In this document: positions 61,162 through 64,000 of the stretch, in pieces
How positions within the stretch are numbered: position 1 is the first letter of the stretch
Layout: each line of letters starts with the position of its first letter
NCBI RefSeq assembly: GCF_900142065.1
Contig: NZ_FSRJ01000001.1
Location: 372,001 to 436,000 of the forward strand
Reading direction: 5' to 3'
From: Agromyces cerinus subsp. cerinus
GTDB taxonomy: Bacteria > Actinomycetota > Actinomycetes > Actinomycetales > Microbacteriaceae
DNA length: 64,000 nucleotides
The notes under the pieces: generated by a model
What the model saw: the letters and a program-made list of their open reading frames with translations, nothing else
Told to the model about the DNA's origin: nothing
Database searches by the model: none
Made by a program: the position numbers and the translations under genes

Positions 61162-61932
61162 AAGATCGCGCGTTTCAGCCACGACGACACCATCGCATTC
61201 GGCATCGTCGACGAAGAGGAGCACGAGCTCGTCGTGCTGAAGGCCGACCCCATGTTCGCGGGCTACGAGCCCACCGGCGAGCGCGTCAAGCTCACCGATG
61301 CGAAGCTGCTCGCACCGGTGATCCCTCGCTCGAAGGTCGTCGCGGTCGGCAAGAACTACCGCGACCACGCCGAGGAGATGGGCGGCGAGGCGCCGGCCGA
61401 GCCGTTGCTGTTCCTGAAGCCGAACACCTCGGTGGTCGGCCCCGGCGACGCGATCGTGCTGCCGAAGCAGAGCGAGCGGGTCGAGCACGAGGGTGAGCTC
61501 GCGGTCATCATCGGGCGCATCGCGAAGAACGTCTCCGAAGACGACGCGGAAGACTACATCTTCGGCTACACGATCGCGAACGACGTCACGGCCCGCGACC
61601 TGCAGCAGCGCGACGGCCAATGGGCCCGCGCAAAGGGCTTCGACTCGTTCTGCCCGCTCGGACCAGTGATCGACACCCACGTCGACTTCGAGACCGCCAC
61701 GATCGAGACGAGCGTGAACGGCGAGCGCCGCCAGACGGGCAACCTCTCCGACATGGTGCACTCGGTCGCGTCGATCATCGCCTACGCGTCGAGCGTGTTC
61801 ACCCTGCTGCCCGGCGACGTCATCCTCACGGGCACGCCCGCCGGCGTCGGGCCGATCGCCGACGGCGACACGGTCGAGGTCGACATCACCGGGCTCGGCA
61901 CGCTGTCGAACCCGGTGCGCTCGGCGAACTGA
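61159..61932 (+). CDS. fumarylacetoacetate hydrolase-family protein
   Basis: A 257-residue FAH-family enzyme. The catalytic core shows VAVGKNYRDHAEEMG, FLKPNTSVVGPGDAI, VEHEGELAVIIGR (metal Glu pair), GYTIANDVTARDLQQRDGQWARAKGFDSFCPLGP over its length, and GDVILTGTPAGVGPI. Members hydrolyse C-C bonds or decarboxylate acyl-pyruvates and oxaloacetate. Without a pathway next to it the substrate is open. It is convergent with the aminotransferase gene. Confidence 0.93.
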   Translation: MKIARFSHDDTIAFGIVDEEEHELVVLKADPMFAGYEPTGERVKLTDAKLLAPVIPRSKVVAVGKNYRDHAEEMGGEAPAEPLLFLKPNTSVVGPGDAIVLPKQSERVEHEGELAVIIGRIAKNVSEDDAEDYIFGYTIANDVTARDLQQRDGQWARAKGFDSFCPLGPVIDTHVDFETATIETSVNGERRQTGNLSDMVHSVASIIAYASSVFTLLPGDVILTGTPAGVGPIADGDTVEVDITGLGTLSNPVRSAN

Positions 61933-61960
61933 CGCGACCCGCCGTCACGTGACGCGAATC

Positions 61961-61995
61961 GACGCGGAGAGGCGCGCTGAACAGCGATCCGCGTC
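61961..61995. terminator. possible hairpin between convergent genes
   Basis: GACGCGGA (61961-61968) pairs with TCCGCGTC (61988-61995) around a 19-base loop. The hairpin is modest but well placed between two stops. Confidence 0.4.
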
Positions 61996-62024
61996 ACTTC
62001 GCGAGCGAGGCGCCGGACGCGCGA

Positions 62025-63056
62025 TCAGCGACCGAGAGCGGATGCCGCGAGGTCGACGTCCTCGTCGTCGTTCCACACGTGGAAGGCGACGCGGGCCCGA
62101 CCGGCGCGCCCTGACGCGGTGATGCCGGCGGCGCCGAGCGCGGCCAGCGCGCTGCCGTCGAGGTCGGGCCACGCCACGATCGCGCTGTCGGACGGGGCCA
62201 GGTCGAGCCGCGCGCGGAACGCGTTCGCGAGCCCGACGTCGTGCCGGCGCACCTCTGCCATGTCGAGCGATGCGGCGAGCTCGAGGGCCGCCTCCGCTCC
62301 CGCCCAGGCCTGCCAGGCGGGGGAGACGTCGAAGCGCTGCGCGCCCGCGGCGAGGTGCAGCTCGGGGCCGTAGCACGAGGCCCACGGGTCGTCGCCCGAG
62401 TACCAGCCGGCCGCGTGCGGCGTCAGCTCGTCGACCGCTCGGGTCGAGAAGGCGGCGAAGGCGGCCCCGCGAGGCGCCGACAGCCACTTGTACGCGTGGC
62501 AGATCACGACGTCGGCGTCGATCGCATCGGTCGGCATCCAGCCGGTGGCCTGGGTCGTGTCGACGAGCGTCAGCGCGCCGGCGGCACGTGCCGCTGCGGC
62601 GACGGATGCCGCGTCGGCGACCTCACCCGTCGCCGACTGCACGAGCGAGTAGGAGACGAGCCAGGTCGAGTCGCTCACCGCGCCCGCGAGCTCGGCCAGC
62701 GGCACGTGGCGCACACGCAGGTCGCCTCGGGCCAGGAACGGGCCGATCACCGACGAGAAGTCGCCGTCGACGCACACGATCTCGGCGCCGGCAGGTGCCG
62801 AGGCGGCCACGAACCCGGCGAAGACCGAGACCTGCGAGCCGGTGGCGATCTCGCTCGGCGCGCGGCCGAGCAGCGTTGCCGCGTGACCCCGGGCGCGGTC
62901 GTGGATCCTCCCGTACTCGACGCCGCACGCCGTGCCCGCCGACCAGGACTCGAGGTCGCGTCGTACGGCGTCGCGAGTGACGTCGGCCGGCAGGCCCATG
63001 GTGCAGGCGGCGAGGTAGCCGCGTCCTGCGGCGTACCGCTCGCGAGTGTGGTGCAT
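62025..63056 (-). CDS. class V aminotransferase-like PLP enzyme
   Basis: A 343-residue fold-I PLP enzyme of the class V group (cysteine desulfurase / kynureninase-like). The PLP Lys is K190 in VICHAYKWLSAPRGAAF. VDTTQATGWMP carries the Asp that contacts the ring N. LHLAAGAQRFDVSP resembles the small-domain entry. Length is short for a desulfurase and there is no catalytic-Cys loop I can see. Reaction unknown. It is divergent from a LysR gene that probably controls it. Confidence 0.85.
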   Translation of the reverse strand: MHHTRERYAAGRGYLAACTMGLPADVTRDAVRRDLESWSAGTACGVEYGRIHDRARGHAATLLGRAPSEIATGSQVSVFAGFVAASAPAGAEIVCVDGDFSSVIGPFLARGDLRVRHVPLAELAGAVSDSTWLVSYSLVQSATGEVADAASVAAAARAAGALTLVDTTQATGWMPTDAIDADVVICHAYKWLSAPRGAAFAAFSTRAVDELTPHAAGWYSGDDPWASCYGPELHLAAGAQRFDVSPAWQAWAGAEAALELAASLDMAEVRRHDVGLANAFRARLDLAPSDSAIVAWPDLDGSALAALGAAGITASGRAGRARVAFHVWNDDEDVDLAASALGR

Positions 63057-63068
63057 GGATCCAGTCTC
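63054..63068 (-). promoter_or_regulatory. -10 element close to start of aminotransferase gene
   Basis: On the minus strand GAGACT (63068-63063) is 6 bases before ATG 63056. No Shine-Dalgarno. Confidence 0.45.
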
Positions 63069-63073
63069 AGCGA

Positions 63074-63137
63074 GTCTGATTCATTCGACAAGGCCCGGCG
63101 AATGATCACACACATGCGCTGAGGTTATGATTCAGAC
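63074..63137. promoter_or_regulatory. inverted repeats in the aminotransferase-lysR gap
   Basis: TCATTCG (63081-63087), 11 bases, CGAATGA (63099-63105) is a perfect inverted repeat of LysR-site size. GTCTGATTCAT (63074-63084) and ATGATTCAGAC (63127-63137) are wider-spaced inverted copies with one mismatch. TATGAT (63126-63131), 6 bases before ATG 63138, is the lysR -10, so the right copy overlaps it. Confidence 0.5.
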
Positions 63138-64000
63138 ATGTCGGATGCCTCGATCGACGCCCTCGCCGCAGCCCTCGACCTGCAGACCGTGCGCGTCGTG
63201 CACCAGATCGCCGAGCACGGCTCGCTCACCGCGGCCGCCGAGTGGCTCGGCTACAGCCAACCCGCCGTGAGCCAGCAGTTGCGCCGGTTCGAGGATCGCA
63301 CCGGCATCGCGCTCGTGGAGCGAGTGGGTCGCGGCATCCGGCTGACGGAGTCGGGCCGGGTGCTCGCGCGCCATGCGCAGGACGTCGCCACGGCGCTCGA
63401 GGCGGCGGCCGGAGAGCTCGCCGAACTCCGTGGGCTCCGTGCCGGACGTGTGCGGCTCGTGGCCTTCCCGTCCGCCTCGGCGACGCTCGTGCCGCGGCTC
63501 ATCGCGGCGCTCGCCGCCGCCCACCCCGGCATCGACGTCACCTACGTCGAGGCCGAGCCGCCCGAGGCGGTGCGGGCCGTGCGCGCCGACCAGGCCGACC
63601 TCGCGATCACGTTCAGCTACCCGGGCGATCGCGACGACCCGCACCAGGCGAGCGCGCGCGGACTCGATGTGCGCGTGTACGGCGACGAGCCGATGCGGCT
63701 CGTGCTGCCCGCCGGTCATGCCGCCGCGGCATCCGACTTCGTCGATCTCGGCATGCTGCGCGACGAGCCGTGGATCGCCGGCTGCCCCAGGTGTCGCGGG
63801 CACCTGCTGGAGCTCGCGGACGCCGCTGGGTTCGTGCCGCGCATCGCCTTCGAGACCGACAACTTCGTGGCCGTCGAGGGCATGGTCGCGCAGGGGCTCG
63901 GGGTGGCGCTGCTGCCGGCACTCGCGCTCGCCGCATCGCCGAGGCACGAGAACGTGGTGGCCAGGCCGACCGCGCGCGCCGACGTGCGCTCGCTGCACCT
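63138..64000 (+). CDS. LysR-family regulator, cut by window end
   Basis: The frame runs from ATG 63138 to the last base (about 287 residues) without a stop, so only a few C-terminal residues should be missing. The winged HTH is at about 13-75 (VVHQIAEHGSLTAAAEWLGYSQPAVSQQL, in part), and the effector domain starts near 100 (GRVRLVAFPSASATLVPRLIAAL). A Cys pair (GCPRC) near residue 215 is unusual. It should control the divergent aminotransferase gene. Confidence 0.92.
   Translation, partial: MSDASIDALAAALDLQTVRVVHQIAEHGSLTAAAEWLGYSQPAVSQQLRRFEDRTGIALVERVGRGIRLTESGRVLARHAQDVATALEAAAGELAELRGLRAGRVRLVAFPSASATLVPRLIAALAAAHPGIDVTYVEAEPPEAVRAVRADQADLAITFSYPGDRDDPHQASARGLDVRVYGDEPMRLVLPAGHAAAASDFVDLGMLRDEPWIAGCPRCRGHLLELADAAGFVPRIAFETDNFVAVEGMVAQGLGVALLPALALAASPRHENVVARPTARADVRSLH

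Overview
The window is GC-rich (roughly 70% by eye), gene-dense chromosomal DNA from an actinobacterium. A member of the Microbacteriaceae (Agromyces-like) is the best guess. The grounds are the prfB / ftsEX / smpB / ssrA neighbourhood, a tmRNA tag ending DFALAA, an F420-type oxidoreductase, BioY/ECF biotin uptake genes, many GTG starts, and constant use of the word GGATGCC/GGCATCC. The genus is an inference. I see no prophage, insertion sequence, CRISPR array or plasmid function.

Layout. 1-905: 3' part missing MFS transporter. 975-10905: translation and division block (prfB, ftsE, ftsX, smpB, tyrosine phosphatase, SIMPL protein, tmRNA). A TetR / amidohydrolase / NhaC-type antiporter module is wedged between prfB and ftsE and has a clear palindromic operator. 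11014-15448: LysR / EamA exporter pair, septum-type lipoprotein, LLM oxidoreductase and a HisN-like phosphatase. 15620-20399: tRNA-Lys(CTT), then a tightly overlapping minus-strand operon of PLP racemase, D-Ala-D-X ligase and a membrane acyltransferase fused to a CapA-type phosphatase. A glycosyltransferase-like gene remnant lies behind it. This is the least ordinary region. 20467-24842: five-gene bioY / acyl-CoA ligase / thiolase / ATPase / EcfT operon, every junction a 4-bp overlap. 25886-31331: TetR repressor with two palindromes, an MMPL transporter whose C-terminus looks like a dead ABC ATPase, and a YhgE/Pip-type membrane protein. 31438-38830: fused trehalose synthase/phosphatase, then ilvD, ilvB, ilvN, ilvC. 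38982-41773: Tat-exported 5'-nucleotidase and a four-helix membrane protein, convergent over a strong hairpin. 41960-53341: a fucoside-type sugar locus: GH29, ROK repressor, ABC importer without ATPase, ROK kinase, M81 hydrolase, second GH29 and two CutC-like proteins. 53393-64000: two small membrane proteins, serA, TetR/MFS efflux pair with a 30-bp operator, leuB-ilvE-GNAT, a fumarylacetoacetase-family enzyme, and an aminotransferase divergent from a LysR gene cut by the window end.

How it fits together. Most of the window is primary metabolism (branched-chain amino acids, serine, trehalose) and core translation/division. Accessory modules for export, sugar use and envelope change sit between these blocks. 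Many single genes have a -10 hexamer only 6-7 bases before the start codon, which predicts leaderless mRNAs. Genes inside operons instead show Shine-Dalgarno motifs or ATGA/GTGA overlaps. Coordinates and starts come from reading the sequence directly. Functional names rest on recalled family motifs, not on database searches.
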